Shown in pieces: positions 11,504-23,490 of a stretch of DNA of 64,000 nucleotides. This DNA comes from Opisthorchis felineus. Lineage: Eukaryota > Platyhelminthes > Trematoda > Opisthorchiida > Opisthorchiidae. Position 1 is the first letter of the stretch; the number at the start of each line of letters is the position of its first letter. Location: the NCBI GenBank assembly GCA_004794785.1, contig SJOL01005899.1, forward strand, positions 59,199 through 123,198. Reading direction: 5' to 3'. Position numbers and translations under genes: made by a program. The notes under the pieces are model-generated. The model searched no databases and was not told the origin of the DNA. It worked only from the letters and a program-made list of their open reading frames with translations.

Positions 11504-14500
11504 ATTTGTGTGTTCCCCACGGCGCGACTGGATGGAGAGTGAGAGTGGAGTATCGTTGTCAACACTCGAATCATGGCGATTTTTGTTCTACGTTATCCAT
11601 TAGTTGACCGTAAGGGAAATCCAAGTCGATTATGTTTAGGTTTGTCATTTTATTCTCATAAGGTAAAATGTATGTAGGGAGAAGGAACAGAGCACCCTCT
11701 CTAATGAAACTGAAGCCAGTAGCAACGAGAAGACTGGACTACATACCAACGGGAAGCAAATCCGTTGTTAAAGTTCCCAGTGAAAACACCATTCAAGGTT
11801 TGTCTTGTCTAGAAAATAGCCTGTGGTAGATAAATACTGCTTATCGAGTAATTTTCGTTCTTTTCAATAAAGTTTCAACATTTTGCACCTTCCACATTCT
11901 CACCAGTCCTTTGCGAACTAGTGCGAAAAGTGCCTGGTTTCATGACGATCAGAAAACGCCCTTTCTCGGTAAACACTGCTCTACGTTTCGGATTCTTTCA
12001 CAAGGTCGATTAGGGCAGTAGCGGTAAATTTGGGTGGCTAATGCTGGCAAGATTATTCTCAAATCGCTGCTTTCATTCCCATCACCATCTTTTCAATGGC
12101 CAGTCTTCTGTCACGACATTACCCTCATTTACTAACCTGAAAATGTGGCATCACCAGACTCAAGTATCATTGTCATTTAAACTCTTCAGCTGTTCATATC
12201 CTAAGTTACCTCGGGATTTAAACTCCGGAAATTTAAGGCGGGCGTTCTACCACAACTTCCTTAACCTACAGCACTTGCATATTCGGCAGTTTGCAGGTCC
12301 CGGCACTGAGTTATTGTAAGAAAAAACTTTCTGTCTGGTTTTTCCTCGCTTTCGCACAGAAAACCAGCATTATCTTGTTGGGGAAAGTGACATTCTGTTC
12401 AAAAGAGACTGACCAGAAGACAACACGACAATCCCCGAACTTCGTGCAAACAAAGCTACGACTATATGGGCGTTACTGAGGATAAACTAAAATGTAATTC
12501 AATGCTTACAACCCGAGCACCAACTAAGCAGAGAATGAGCACATGGAAATTTAGCCTACCGGAATTACAACAAGTGGAGCTTTGCAATTGATACCAGCAG
12601 CCAAGCTACGCTGTTGTCAAATGTTAACCTCATCCAAGAGTAGTGAATGTGACTTGGAAAACGAAAAACCAGCAGTGAGTTTAGCACATTGAACCAAGAA
12701 TTTCCCGCCATCGATTACGCGATAACGAACAATCGTCCAGAACCTGGATTTGAGCTGGGGCTTTTTCATCGGTTTACAGTCAATTCAACAGCATGCGGGT
12801 GTCCGCACAATCACTCAATGCCTAAGTCCTAAATGTTTGATGATGTTCGGTTTTCTAGTCACTTGCAATATCAAATAGACCAGCCTAATTAACCACGCAG
12901 ATGAAACCTCGAGTTAAGTTAGACCCTACTGAATGCCAGGCAGCCCAGAATGAATGGTGAAATCCTATAGGCACCGGTTATTTTCCGCTTTCTTTGGGAA
13001 GAAAATAAGCAACCGGTGTCTTTTAAGCTACCAATGGCTACACAAGAAGCCCACAATATCTAAAATGCATTTGGACTTTCTTGACGGAACACACTGCTTA
13101 TTAGGTTGTCATAAACCACTCGAATATCGTAAACGGGAAATTCAATGTCAATTCACTTGAATCTCCAATCAACATCGTCAAATGTATTTCGTACTTCGAC
13201 TTTGTTCTACGCATGGAGACCAGGGTTATGCAACGTGCTCATGTCCAGGCTGGAACCATTGTCTTTATGTGGTGCCATGAATAGCATACACTAAGTTTGG
13301 AACTTTCCTCCAATTTCTGTTTTAGAATGTCCAAGTTTGAGAGTAGCCTTAGGTTACCATTTAATGAATGCTTGTTGTACACGTCACGGTAAAATTACAA
13401 CAGGCGAAAAACCGGTACATGTTACAGTCTCTGAATGAATTATCTCCGGGTCAATTGGCTTGGGATGCACTGTCCCTGAATTGAGTGTCTCGGCGGTAAA
13501 GTCTTTCAGGGTGAATCTCCTTAAAATTCCTCGTCCTTGAATTTAAAGTCCCAGGGTGAAATTCCCCGTCGTCAAATCTATGAGAACAAAAACCTGTTGA
13601 GAATTTTCGTGACAAACTAAGCCTTTCAGCCTGAACTTCATTAAAACCTGCGCGCTTATTGACTGTCGTGACTGTATTCCCAGACTTTATTTTACATAGA
13701 TTCAGGAGCACTTGTGAGTTTTTCAAGAAATTCGTACCACATTTCTATAGGGGCCACATTTGAGAAAGGCAAAACAAGTACTCTCATGTGTTTATCTCAT
13801 TAACCGTATTCAAAATTTGTTCGTAAAATACCAAGGTCTTATCTGAGTGACAGTCTCCATTCTGCACAGATGCCAAAATGAAAATTTCCAACAAACCTTA
13901 GAGGCTGATATACCCTCTCGATAAAAACTAACCCCGTAGTTCGTCCCCAGTTTATAAGGCAACAGTACTTGTTGGATAGTTTTGAATGTCCCGCTAAAAC
14001 ATCTTGTTAAGCAAGCAACATTTTTGTTTGTAACCGCAAAGATGCCAAATACGGTTTCTTTGCTTATTGAGTCTGAACATAAGACATGAATATGTGGTTC
14101 CCCTTCTCACTACAGACAGCCCAAAATTTGACGAAGCTGTCTTTACGATGTATCTGGCTACACACCTAAATAGTTGAAGGTGTTTCAGTCAAGGGGGAGG
14201 ATAGGCTACCTTTGTTTGCTTACACTCATTTCGTTTTTCTTGCGTTTCATTTGGGTTACGTTCAAAGCCGGATCAGCTGCACTTCGCGTGCATGCAATTT
14301 TCATTCCAACAAGCAAGCGCTCATGCGCTTCTGTACGCATGCCCAAGAAGTAGGTGTACATGTGTGCATGTACATGTTGGAAATAATTCTTATGGCACAC
14401 TGCCCTCGTGACAACTGAGGTGCAAACAAAATGAAGCTACGCCGCTGCGGACGCCGCACAGAACAAAAGAGACAACAAACTAACCATGAACCCATAAATA

Positions 14501-15894
14501 CAGCAAGCCTGTAAATCAACTACATAGATTTTTATGTACTGCTACTCCCAGTACAATTCTGGTGCTCGTTTAGCCAGTCAAACATTTTGTTTGTTGCCTA
14601 TAGGCCCATAAATCGTTGCTCAGAACTTGTAACTTGTCCTCGCGTATGAACCTATTACCCCGTGCTGTCCTTCTTCATCCAGTTCCCCTCCTATTTCTTG
14701 CTGTGTTTTTGTCCACAAAACGTAGAAACAGAAATCACAATAGACCCTGTTCTTGGAACCAATTCGAAGGACTACAGCCTACCGAGGATGACACAAGTCA
14801 GTGAGCGGTGAGGATAAATGGCTTGCATGTGGCTTCGAATGACGCTGGTAAGGCGACAACAATATGCATAGCACGAGTGCACTCTTTGCCAAACAATGTG
14901 TGAACAACATACGAGACTACACTCACAAACATGAGTGTGCGTACTTGACAATGGTCCAATAGGGCACGTACATCAGAAGCACAAGCTTGCTTCTATCGGA
15001 CTGAGATGACCCTGGCGAATTTTGACAGTTTGTGAAACGGCGGGACCAATTGATGAATTGCGCCACCTGTTATACAGCCTGTGTGCAGTTTCACCCTTCG
15101 GCGTTGTTGTCTTTGTTATATCTAGAGTGAAATACGGGAGTGAGACGGCTTTTTCCTTGGGGCGAGATTTGTGCATCGGAACACGAAGTGCGCGTGTGTA
15201 TGATCGTATCTCAGGTCTCAAGCACACACAAGGACATACATGCACACGCACGCACACAGGTGCCGCCGTCTATCAAATGCAGTTAGCTTCTGGTTCACCG
15301 ATGTTCAGTGTTGACAGCTCCCAAAGGGACAATTTAACGCAACTGTCGTACTTCAGTACAGTGTTTTACATACATAGTTTTGAGGGCATCAATCTTTGAT
15401 GGCGATGCGTTCGATGATGAACTGTATGGAATTTTCCGTGTGCACACACTTACATGCTTTATGGCCTAAGTTCACATGAACCGCTTGGAAATCTTCGAGA
15501 TGAGCGAACTATTTCCGTACCTGACGCATTTACATGTGCCGGACGCGCAACAGTGTTGCACGTGCCAGCCAACGGGGTGGTGGAAGGTGGAGTCGGATGG
15601 TGCCCCGAATCATCTGTTAGGATGTTGGGACAAAAACTGTCAAGCTGAGATACTGGTGTGACAAGGTGTGCACGCATTGACAAAACATCCTGCCAATGCT
15701 ACTGTGAAGCCGCGAACAGGTGACCCGTCTATCCTGTTTTTATTTGGATACTAAGATCAGGAAATTTACGTGGTTTACAGAATCGGTCAGAATTTTGCTG
15801 TCGCGGAATAAATGCCGATAAGCAGGATGTGCATGACACTAGGAGGGAAAAGTTGGGAAAGCGATTGACCAAGCTAACAATAGGTAACGACAGT
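11504..15894. other. no recognisable gene
   Basis: No recognisable coding or RNA feature was found. Around 15200-15260 there is a short CA/CAC-rich patch. Several open frames of 90-125 codons on both strands lack family motifs and splice context. Confidence 0.4.
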
Positions 15895-16042
15895 TTGCTG
15901 AGAATTCTTCGACAACCTACCACCGGTTCCGCCCTTTCTGACTCTAATCAGGTAGGCCCAATTCCCAAATTCTCATCAGCCTCATGTTCCACAGGAAACC
16001 AACTGGTACGTAGGTGGCGAAATATACTTATTTGCTAATCAC
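15895..16042 (-). repeat. hammerhead-repeat copy with inactivated ribozyme
   Basis: The ribozyme block is at 15909-15958, sense minus. Its core reads CTGATTA instead of CTGATGA, and the cleavage-site base is G, which hammerheads do not cleave. Stem II (AGTC...GGGC) is also poor. Flanking segments match the family: AATTCTTCGACAACC on one side and a CGAAATATACTTATTTGC end on the other. Confidence 0.75.
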
Positions 16043-16133
16043 ACCGATGTTAAGGAGAGACTTAACTAAATTACCTGCCTATGATAGTTTTACTAAGGTG
16101 ATTTGCAAATAAGTCTATTTCGCCACTTGTACA
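16004..16133. repeat. short inverted repeat around a 40-bp spacer
   Basis: The arm at about 16004-16048 (AACTGGTACGTAGGTGGCGA and on) is complementary to 16090-16133, with the core GGCGAAATA, then ACTTATTTGC, conserved. The arms are about 85% complementary over about 44 bases. The CGAAATA...TTGC part is the hammerhead-repeat terminus, so this is probably two opposed repeat ends. Confidence 0.7.
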
Positions 16134-16295
16134 CAAGTTACTGTTGATGGGAGCTTCATGACGACGCCAATTTGATGAGCTCCAAGAAGGATAAAACGGG
16201 TAGTGAGCTGTCAGATGAACTTGTACTTTGTCAGTAGTGTTGAGTTGTTAGGAATATTCATACTTGTACTCATACTTTAATTTCAGCAAAATCTT

Positions 16296-16356
16296 GAGGC
16301 CGCCTGTGTGCTGCAGCTGAATATAATTGCAAATCAGAGATTCAGCTGGAATTCAC
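16296..16356 (+). repeat. hammerhead-repeat fragment
   Basis: GAGGCCGCCTGTGTGCTGCA, then AGCTGAAT and CAGAGATTCAGCTGGAATTC, match the family's GGCGGCCTGTGTGCAGCAC and GAGAGATTCAGCTGGGTTCC segments, sense plus. No ribozyme is present. Confidence 0.65.
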
Positions 16357-17760
16357 TTAGGTCACCTGATAACATCAAAGTAAATAAAGTTTTCGCTTTA
16401 CTACAAAAGACTTTTCAGACCAAGTGGGAAATTCTTCCTGATGCACACTCAGATCTGCTTGTACCAAAACGAAGTTTACCCATCAGGAAACCCTGCATCA
16501 TATATCCTTTCGATGTCTGCCAACATCACTAATTATGAATGCAGACCGCAACAGGACAGCCCTGTTTGGAATTAACAACTGATAAGCGGATACAAGTAAG
16601 GTAATTATATGACCCTATATGAATTAAAAATGAATTGAATGGGAATCAAGAAGTTACTGAAATATACTCCTAATGTAAAATTTATGTAAAGATGCGATAG
16701 TAGGTGTAATCAGTTATCAATTTGATTGGCAAAGACAGACTGTTGTAGAGCAGTGAAAAGGTTTAGTTACCAGCCACCCAGGCCTTGAAAAACCAAAACA
16801 AACTGTCACCAGAACGTTCCCTTCACATACACCTGAGTAGTTCCACTGACCACAAAGAGCCTTATGTGGCCATGCTTTTTTGACCACACTTCTACTAAAG
16901 TGCCCCGACTTGTGTTCCAAATCCAACGCCTGAAGTTGTGGTAAACTTTGTACATATAATGACACTTCAAAATGAAGCGAAAATATATAAATCCAATGTG
17001 ATTTTCTGACAAGAGCTCTGCTTTATTATACAAATCGGGTATCGAGTAGGTTTCGTTCCTGCCTGACCGTTGAATATGGGGTATAATCTCAATACCAGGC
17101 TTTTGTGAATTAAGAAAGGGGAGATATCATTGTGAAGCTGACGGGATAGACGTAAGCGTAATGCTTTCTAAGTGCATGTAACACTTAAAACATATACAGT
17201 ATTAAATCACCAGGCAGATAAAGAACTGCATAGGCTTTTAGGATTTGCTTTGACTTTTCAACTGCTGGCTTATTTCATCTGTTTAGTGAACACGGTATTT
17301 CGTGGCGCTTTATATGTATTTGCGTCTACACATACGTTCCAGCACACAGATGCACACACGCGTGCGTTAGTTTGCTCTGCTTGATTATCACCTAGCTTTG
17401 AACTCAACTCCTAATCGATCATAGTTCAGTATCACTTGATTGTTCGGCTCCAAACTTCATGCAATAAATTTACAGTAGCAAACTGGTCTTTTTGGATGTC
17501 AAATAGTGAGGAACACACTGCAGAATTCAAGTATGCTTGTGGATGAACAATTGACGGTGTATCTGCCCACTGTTAGTCCTGGATATGTCTTATATTCAGG
17601 CTAACTTAGTACTCAAAATTGGTCCATCTTAGGTTCCGTATAGACATGAGTAGGGTGATTTCCAACTTAGTTGTCTTTAGTTCTCCCTAAATTGTCTTAG
17701 CGGATAGCGACTCTACTCAAGATTTATTCGCAAACCTGAAAGCAATAGGTGTCCTGCATA

Positions 17761-17972
17761 CTATTGGACAGCCCATGACGGGTTTCGCCCGTCTCGGGGC
17801 TCATCAGGTAGACGCCATCCAAGAGTTTCTGTCAACCTTATGTTCTACTTGAACCCAAATTGCACGAAATTTGTGAAATACACTCACTTGCATACAAATT
17901 TGGTTTTGACGAGAGACTTACCTGGAACCCAGCTGAATCGCTCGTTTGTGATGTTTATAAGCAGCACATTCA
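17761..17972 (-). repeat. hammerhead-repeat copy with an intact core
   Basis: Read on the + strand it runs from the ribozyme antisense (17768-17816) through TTATGTTCTACTTGAACCCA, AATACACTCACTTGCATAC, GGTTTTGACGAGAGACTTAC, GGAACCCAGCTGAATCGCTC and GTTTGTGATGTTTATAAGCA. Gene sense of the ribozyme is minus. The order of segments is the same as in the 293-bp unit at 49.55-49.85 kb, so this is a solo, 5'-truncated unit. Confidence 0.8.
17768..17816 (-). ncRNA. type I hammerhead ribozyme, core intact
   Basis: On the minus strand the order is GTCTAC (stem I), CTGATGA (core), GCCCC-GAGA-CGGGC (stem II hairpin), GAA (core), ACCCGTC (very short stem III and the GUC cleavage triplet), ATGGGC (stem I return). 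Stem II closes with four G-C pairs. Stem III is only A-U and C-G around CC. Stem I pairs five of six positions with two G-U wobbles, and the first position is a C/A mismatch. Known hammerheads with helix III this short (newt satellite 2, schistosome Smalpha) cleave best as dimers. Activity here is inference. Confidence 0.75.
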
Positions 17973-18435
17973 GCTGAAGCATTTTATCTGTTGCTCATTC
18001 GCTCCCCTCTAAAATGAAACCTACTCATCATGGAACTACTCCACCATCATCAAATATGTTTCCTAATCTGCAAGGGACTAGTTCTTACTGCTTTTAATCA
18101 GACAAACATATATGACAATGCATTCACGAGGTTTTATCACTCAAAGAATGGCTTTTAATTCATTCTATGCTGTGTAAATGTTCACGTCTGATGACTGTTG
18201 CGGAACTGCGAGTATCTCGTAACGTGTTTTCTCTTGTTTTTCAAATGAATGTAACTCACTGTTCTGAAGTGAATGCCATCATACTGAAATTCGTTGATCC
18301 ACCCATTATAAACTACTATAAACGTGTTCTGAAAGGTGTTTCACGAGATTCCGGCTTCTTATGGTGACATTTAGCTCAACGGCTTTGTCTGAATAGGGAT
18401 GTCTGGCGCTCTGAAATTGCCTTGTGTGTTTGCAG

Positions 18436-18577
18436 CTGTTCCATTTGTTTCCTGCATCGCATGGACCGACAAAACCACATACCCAACCGCATCACCACTT
18501 TCGATTCTCCCATGATGATAAACCATCCTGATCTTGATCTAGCGTCAGCTGTTCCTCAACTTGAGGGACATGGAAAG
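18436..18577 (+). CDS. possible 5' coding exon of unknown protein (low confidence)
   Basis: A good acceptor (TTGTGTGTTTGCAG) precedes an open frame with an ATG at 18461 in good context (CGCATGG). It encodes 39 residues starting MDRQNHIPNR and ending PQLEGHGK, then a weak GTTTGC donor in phase 0. The peptide is mixed in composition, unlike most chance frames here. Phase 0 would join without frameshift to the zyxin-family exon at 45602, but that needs a 27 kb intron, and the peptide has no motif I recognise from zyxin N-termini. It may be a chance open frame. Confidence 0.25.
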
Positions 18578-19534
18578 GTTTGCACGTTGATGAACCACAA
18601 TGGTTCGCCTGGAATGTCGCGATTTAAATGGATTGCTCTTCTGTTTTCCCACTTACTCTAGTCTCCCGTGGCCAGGTTCCACTTAACCCCCTCTATTCAG
18701 AAATGTCGTTCCTGTTTTGTAATTCAGATGTCAGTTACGGGTACAGAGTGTGAATAGGCTTTGCAAATCGAGTCACCTGCATAATGCATTACGCCTGAAT
18801 GAGCAAAAAAGTGCTCTACAGTCGGGCCCTAATCTTATGCAGTAAGTATTATTACAAAATACAGTGTTGCCACAGTATTCAGTGGTTGTGAACTTGGAAC
18901 CCACATGCTTTCTGTGTATACCCGTGACAATGTGGTTTTTTATCATTCCACAGTGTCACATGTACGCAAAATTTTTGTAAGAGCAACTTCTCCCGTACAT
19001 CGTTCTGGTCACTGGATTTTATCTTGATATAATCCTTTTTCGCATTATAAAGCTAGCCCAATTAGCTCCACCTGTGAGCTTTCCAGTAACATAGCAAATG
19101 ACCATTGTCTTGTGGAAGGAAAATATCATATTTAAGCTTGTTGTTTTATAAACTGGTTAGTGTAAGTCATAAGCCCAATCGTAAGAGATATGCTGCCCAC
19201 CAGCCTGAAATAGCTATTTAGCTTTCGTTTGCGAAAATCAGTAATCTAATCGCCGAAATGGAATGAAAAGCTTGTCAAGACATTATCAAGATCCGCCTTC
19301 AACGACAATCGGTCGTTATTTTCCCTGTTTGATCTGGCTACTCATAAGTACTGTGATTTACGCCTGTTTACTATAACACCGTCTCGCTTTCTGGCTGCTC
19401 GTTCCCCGGGTTTTGCTCCCACTAAGGTCTGCTTACATCCAAGTTACTTACATCAATACTGTGTTGCCTGCCCATCTTCGCTTGCAATTTTGTATCAACT
19501 CTACCTATTTTTGATTTCCCGCTCCGACGGAAAT
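18578..19534. other. no recognisable gene
   Basis: Nothing recognisable is seen between the candidate exon and the tRNA-like element. Confidence 0.4.
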
Positions 19535-19609
19535 GGTAGTCGACCGGGGATTGAACTCTGAACCTCTCGGATGAGAGACGAGCGTGCTATTTGCCGCGCC
19601 AACCCGACT
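19535..19609 (-). repeat. tRNA-like element or SINE head (75 bp)
   Basis: On the minus strand the two ends pair as an acceptor stem: AGTCGGG with GGTCGACT gives six of seven pairs, followed by ACC. There is a B-box-like AGTTCAATCCC and an A-box-like TGGCGCGGCAA. The anticodon arm can form CTCGT-CTCTCAT-CCGAG (anticodon CTC) with one mismatch, but the T stem pairs only about three of five. A small ATTTCC...GGGAAAT hairpin follows on the minus strand. I favour a tRNA pseudogene or SINE head over a working tRNA. Confidence 0.5.
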
Positions 19610-22567
19610 TCTCGTCAGTCTTATTTTTTATATCACGTTTGTATTGTACTGTACCCGATAGTATTAGCTGGGATTTTTTGAATGGGCCCAAGCGCGTATT
19701 CCGACTTAACGAGTGGTACATGCTGCTGCGTCGCGCCGTCAGCTAAAGACTGCAGATAAATTTAATTTGTGCCAAATTCCCCGATACCCGTTTTCCAGGA
19801 AGTTTCCCTTATGTCCCGAGCGTACTGACTGTTTTCTGCGTCGTTATCTCTATAATCGGCCCATTGACACTGGCTGACTGCCCGTATCCGCACGTTTGTA
19901 TATCATTTGGTACTTGTTCGTTATTGCATCCAGAACGCCCTGCTGCCTCACTGTCCCTTATTATGCCCCTACCGATTGCACTACTATTTATTGTACTTTC
20001 TGCTCAATTCATTTGTTCATAAAACCACTTCTCAATACATCATCTACTGCCCTCATCTGTCTGTTCCTAATGCCCACTGAATACGAACTGCGTATAGCTC
20101 GATAGCTCCAATCGTCCTGTAAGACCCTTAGTTGCCCGGATCTTACAGGGGGTGATGTTCTGGTTGCCAATGAAGTGGCCTGAACTGTAGGTACCATGCT
20201 AGAGTGGTAAACGTATCATGCCCTCAGTGTTTGTGCCAAACAATTTGGGACTCAAACTATCTCAGGCTTTCACACAATGTAGTAGTTGCGATACCAATTT
20301 GTGACCTAGTTTCCTCTACAACCGCTAGACGGTTTTCATTAGGGAAGCTTCATATAAGTGGTCGGCTTTTGGTCGATCGCTGTCTCTACGATTTGGGATT
20401 CCCTAACAGAGTTGACCGAATGAACACTGAAGTACTTCATTGATGTATATTTGACAGTATAATCAGTGGCTCCATAACGAATCATTTACTGAAAACATCG
20501 GACCGCACTAGTCCTGAGTGCATCCTCAACTCCGTCATCTCTTACGTTGTATTCAGAATTGGTAGTTACAGCTAGTGTCTTTGTATTAATGGTTTTTGAG
20601 TCATCTCAGAGCAAGGTCTTAAAACTTCTTTAGAGGAAAATTTTAACCTGAGGACCTGATGACCTCGGGTTCTAAATATTCACTACCAAGTCCACTTTAG
20701 ACAGACCACCTACCAGCGTGTACCAGGAACTAGGTTACCAAGTGGCAAAATTGTTCTCTATTGCCCATGACAGCGGTTGCATTCACATCGCTCTCTTTCG
20801 AGCTGACCGCCCACCTTGGCACAATTATTCTGGTTAGTTCACAGTAGAACAAGCACCGAAGTGTCATTCTGCTCCCAGCGGAACTAATCAATAATGCATA
20901 TCCTTGCCCTTGGGGAGACTTATACCTCGGACATACGACATGAGAAGCTAAATTGCTCCACCATCATACATCGGGGACACCTAAATCATGGTGCCTGAAC
21001 ACGCAAATGGTCGGTTGATGTGACTAGTTTTCGCTGTTGGAGTGAGGCAACACCGTTGCCTCGCATGTCAGACGTCCAACCTTTACGTCTTCGAGTAGAC
21101 AAGGTTGCGCATTGCTGATGGTCTTTACTAAGAGCAAAACTATAAACCATTCTTTCCTTTCTGGTGAGGGCTAGCCAGAATAAGTGTGCCAGGACAGGAA
21201 GAAGACTGCTCAAGCAAATGAACCTAACGCAACGTATATAAATGCCACAACCACGTACAATCCAATAACATTTTACGGGCACAACAAGAGAAGCACCGGT
21301 CAGACTATTTCTATGGATCCACCGGTCAGATTTATTCGCCTTGGTGGATCGATCGATACTTCTAGATGGCCGGTTTCTCGCTGACTGCTGAAAATACAGT
21401 CAACCATATAAGAAGCCAAAATAATTTCTATTAAATTCGTGACTGTGGCTTATACGTACGAGCCTGTTCCTCAGATGACGTCTTGCGAGTATTTTGAAAT
21501 GTCACCACTCTCGCCTACGTCATTAGCCCGCGGTATTGGATTCGCTGGGGTCAGACCGCACGTTTCAACAGGCATGGTCAGAACAAATATTTTGGTCCAA
21601 AAGCCCAACCAATAACAAACTGAGTACAGAATTCGATGTATCTGCATTATAGTGTCACATTCATCGTTGTGTTGGCGCAGGTATAATGATCTGTCATTAC
21701 CTGCACTGAGCGATTATACCAAAATGTCGTGTGACGCAGTCGCGGTTGATGCACTAGCACTTGAGCGTGAACGTTTTGCTTGCAGCTGGATATGCTACTG
21801 CTTACACACGTAGGAATAAAATCGACAAACTTGTGTGATTACCATTGCATCGCACCAAGGGGGAATAAACGGGAAGTAACTTAAACGGCAATTATTGCTC
21901 TATCAGAGCTTTATATGTGTAATCCAGAATAGAAGTAACCTCATCAGGAACATAGTGGCAATACTCAACATGCAGATGACGGGTTTTAAGGAACGTGAAA
22001 ATCAAAATAACTAGGACATTTCCTCAGTTCCACATTGGTACGCAGTTATAATTTTCCTTTGAAAGCCATCATGTATTTTCGCAAAACATGAACAGTAGGA
22101 GATTGGCAACGAGTCAAAATAAAAGTGATTAAAAGGTCTGCAATCAGAACGCCTTCTTTCCCAAAATTACATACCAAAATTGTGACTCAGAACTGCAAGG
22201 ATTGTTTTCGAAAGCATTGCCCAACAAAAAACAATGTTTTTCGCCTTTTTTAGTTTCCTGGATCGCTCGGTTTAAAGCTTAGGATCCGGACTGTATTCCT
22301 AAGCTGATTCTCTATCTCAACAGAAAGCAAAAAAATGTTGTAAAAAAAACAGATCAAATGACTCCCAAAAACTGAAGTCGTGTGAAGAAATATCTAGGGA
22401 TCTGGTAATTGATTTGGTAGCGTAACAAAGGAGCAACTTCACTTTGAAGTCCCTGAGGGAGCCATTCTTACGCTCTGGAATATCTGGAAACAAAACACCG
22501 TTAAAATGATTCATCAAGTTGTCAACTGGAGTGTCGTCGCGTCGTTGTGGCCAATCCATGCTGCAAA
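19610..22567. other. no recognisable gene
   Basis: No supported exon, RNA or mobile-element motif is seen before the gap. Open frames running into the Ns are artefacts of the gap. Confidence 0.4.
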
Positions 22568-23463
22568 NNNNNNNNNNNNNNNNNNNNNNNNNNNNNNNNN
22601 NNNNNNNNNNNNNNNNNNNNNNNNNNNNNNNNNNNNNNNNNNNNNNNNNNNNNNNNNNNNNNNNNNNNNNNNNNNNNNNNNNNNNNNNNNNNNNNNNNNN
22701 NNNNNNNNNNNNNNNNNNNNNNNNNNNNNNNNNNNNNNNNNNNNNNNNNNNNNNNNNNNNNNNNNNNNNNNNNNNNNNNNNNNNNNNNNNNNNNNNNNNN
22801 NNNNNNNNNNNNNNNNNNNNNNNNNNNNNNNNNNNNNNNNNNNNNNNNNNNNNNNNNNNNNNNNNNNNNNNNNNNNNNNNNNNNNNNNNNNNNNNNNNNN
22901 NNNNNNNNNNNNNNNNNNNNNNNNNNNNNNNNNNNNNNNNNNNNNNNNNNNNNNNNNNNNNNNNNNNNNNNNNNNNNNNNNNNNNNNNNNNNNNNNNNNN
23001 NNNNNNNNNNNNNNNNNNNNNNNNNNNNNNNNNNNNNNNNNNNNNNNNNNNNNNNNNNNNNNNNNNNNNNNNNNNNNNNNNNNNNNNNNNNNNNNNNNNN
23101 NNNNNNNNNNNNNNNNNNNNNNNNNNNNNNNNNNNNNNNNNNNNNNNNNNNNNNNNNNNNNNNNNNNNNNNNNNNNNNNNNNNNNNNNNNNNNNNNNNNN
23201 NNNNNNNNNNNNNNNNNNNNNNNNNNNNNNNNNNNNNNNNNNNNNNNNNNNNNNNNNNNNNNNNNNNNNNNNNNNNNNNNNNNNNNNNNNNNNNNNNNNN
23301 NNNNNNNNNNNNNNNNNNNNNNNNNNNNNNNNNNNNNNNNNNNNNNNNNNNNNNNNNNNNNNNNNNNNNNNNNNNNNNNNNNNNNNNNNNNNNNNNNNNN
23401 NNNNNNNNNNNNNNNNNNNNNNNNNNNNNNNNNNNNNNNNNNNNNNNNNNNNNNNNNNNNNNN
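22568..23463. other. assembly gap (896 Ns)
   Basis: A run of N. Content and true length are unknown. Confidence 1.
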
Positions 23464-23490
23464 TATATGTATATATATATATATATATAT
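23464..23490. repeat. TA microsatellite at gap edge
   Basis: TATATGTATATATATATATA-type run immediately after the gap. The assembler probably broke at this simple repeat. Confidence 0.9.
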
